64,000 bases of DNA from Athripsodes cinereus (Eukaryota; Arthropoda; Insecta; Trichoptera; Leptoceridae). The translations under genes and the position numbers were made by a program. Positions 62,915-64,000 of this stretch are shown here, piece after piece (position 1 is the first letter of the stretch; every line of letters starts with the position of its first letter). The notes under the pieces are model-generated. The model searched no databases, was not told the origin of the DNA, and saw nothing but the letters and a program-made list of their open reading frames with translations. The stretch lies in the NCBI GenBank assembly GCA_947579605.1, contig OX388313.1:31251214-31315213 (forward strand), given 5' to 3'.

Positions 62915-63085
62915 GTGGCAACAGAATTGCAGCAATCCACACTTCTCAGCATTAAACAAACAGATAAGCTTCCATGTGTTTAGTTAATGATCATACAAAA
63001 ACTTATCCCAGTTTAATGCCGAGAAAAAAATCACCAATCTAGATATCTAGGACATCAAACGATTGGATTTAAAACGCAGATTAAA
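62915..63085 (+). repeat. interspersed repeat, copy 2 of 2
   Basis: ATCCACACTTCTCAGCATTA, TTTAATGCCGAGAAAAAAAT, CACCAATCTAGATATCTAGG, ACATCAAACG; counterpart of 35625-35800. Confidence 0.55.
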
Positions 63086-63220
63086 AATACCCGCACTGTG
63101 CCTGAAATACCTGTGTTGAAAAATTTTGAAAGTAAGTGTTACTATTGAGTAATAATAATAATATTATAATAAATAATAAAAAAATAAAATAAACCACTAC
63201 ACGACCAATACAAACTGAGA

Positions 63221-63952
63221 TTTTTGTCCCTGTAGCTCTGTAAGTGATCTCCCATGATTGTACTATTTCATAGAACATCATGGAAGAATCAACTCGAATA
63301 ATGTTGGGGTTCTACATTTTATATATACCTAAATTTATTTTAATATTTTATGGTTTTTGTTATTTAATGTTATATTTAAATTTTATTGTTAATCTTATAT
63401 TTTGTTCAAAATGTAGAATCTAATATTGTTTTGTTAAATAAATGAGATATGAGATAATAATAATAATAGAAGGTTTTTGTCCCTGTAGCTCTGTATGTGA
63501 TCTCCCATGGTTGTACTATTTCATAGAACATCATGGAAGAATCAACATGAATAATGTTGGGGTTCTACATTTTGAACATAAATTTATTTTAATATTTTAT
63601 GGTTTTTGTTATTTAATGTTATATTTAAATTTTATTGTTAATCTTATATTGTGTTCAAAATGTAGAATCTAATATTGTTTTGTTAAATAAATGAGATAAT
63701 AATAATAATAGAAGGTTTTTGTCCCTGTAGCTCTGTAAGTGATCTCCCATGATTGTACTATTTCATAGAACATCATGGAAGAATCAACACGAATAATGTT
63801 GGGGTTCTACATTTTGAATATAAATTCATTTAATATTTTATGGTTTTTGTTATTTAATGTTATATTTAAATTTTATTGTTAATCTTATATTGTGTTCAAA
63901 ATGTAGAATCTAATATTGTTTTGTTAAATAAATGAGATATGAAATAATAATA
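63221..63952 (+). repeat. three tandem copies of a roughly 245-bp unit
   Basis: TTTTTGTCCCTGTAGCTCTG starts at 63221, 63474 and 63716 (periods 253 and 242). Each unit has GATCTCCCATG, ATGTTGGGGTTCTACATTTT and ends AATAAATGAGATA then (TAA)n. In copies 2 and 3 TTCTACATTTTGAA is mirrored about 95 bases later, so each can fold. The UTR-like sequence with a (TAA)n at every junction suggests tandem LINE 3' ends. Confidence 0.85.
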
Positions 63953-63954
63953 AT

Positions 63955-64000
63955 AATAAACTTTATTGTACAAAATATTTGTATAAAAATAAAAGGATTA
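63955..64000 (-). mobile_element. start of a LINE 3' tail, cut by the window edge
   Basis: AATAAACTTTATTGTACAAA is the usual minus-strand beginning of CR1-like family A tails here. Confidence 0.4.

Overview
The window reads as repeat-dense, AT-rich insect DNA, most likely from a moth or butterfly (Lepidoptera). The case rests on many short tRNA-derived SINEs, RTE-type and CR1/L2-like LINE 3' ends, short Helitron-like elements, palindromic MITEs and Penelope-like elements (PLEs), all heavily truncated and nested. I see no convincing host protein-coding gene, rRNA, tRNA gene or CRISPR array. It is best read as intergenic or deep intronic sequence. Almost every open frame with a recognisable protein signature is the tail of a retroelement.

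Layout. 0-9 kb: truncated RTE ends, three SINE families, a 41-bp minisatellite (4960-5241) and the first palindromic MITE (6750-6914). 9.7-10.4 kb: an uninterrupted PLE N-terminal reading frame. 12-22 kb: LINE tails, a young RTE copy with an intact frame and an 18-bp target duplication (16439-17384), and a CR1-like LINE end (20247-20965). 22.9-23.6 kb: two PLE GIY-YIG endonuclease fragments fused head to head, with the PLE 3' region beside them. 24-39 kb: further RTE, CR1 and L2-like ends, a 160-bp element nested in a LINE tail with a 13-bp target duplication, and a second copy of the palindromic MITE. 40-49 kb: PLE hairpins, a Helitron-like element with a hairpin nested in it, a 321-bp TA-flanked inverted-repeat MITE, and a 203-bp Helitron-like element. 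49-57 kb: a cluster of PLE hairpins, including a 219-bp almost perfect palindrome, plus a 231-bp MITE. 57-64 kb: sparse, ending in three tandem copies of a roughly 245-bp unit.

The most interesting theme is a set of hairpin elements at about 3.4, 23.1, 35.05, 40.85, 45.1, 45.45, 52.24, 53.1, 54.97 and 62.25 kb. Several carry a central hammerhead-like motif: YTGANRA or a degenerate form, one extra base, a short stem, then GAAA. In five of them a short reading frame begins within about ten bases of the right arm, with the pattern Met-x-Phe-His/Gln/Tyr-x-Val/Ala. A GIY-YIG fragment lies next to one of them. I infer that they are PLE pseudo-LTRs with the start of the PLE frame. In two copies the ribozyme-like core lies on the strand opposite to the start codon.

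A second theme is 3'-end sharing. A roughly 250-bp short element with a (TAG)n tail has the same final bases as the RTE LINEs, as expected of a SINE-LINE partnership.
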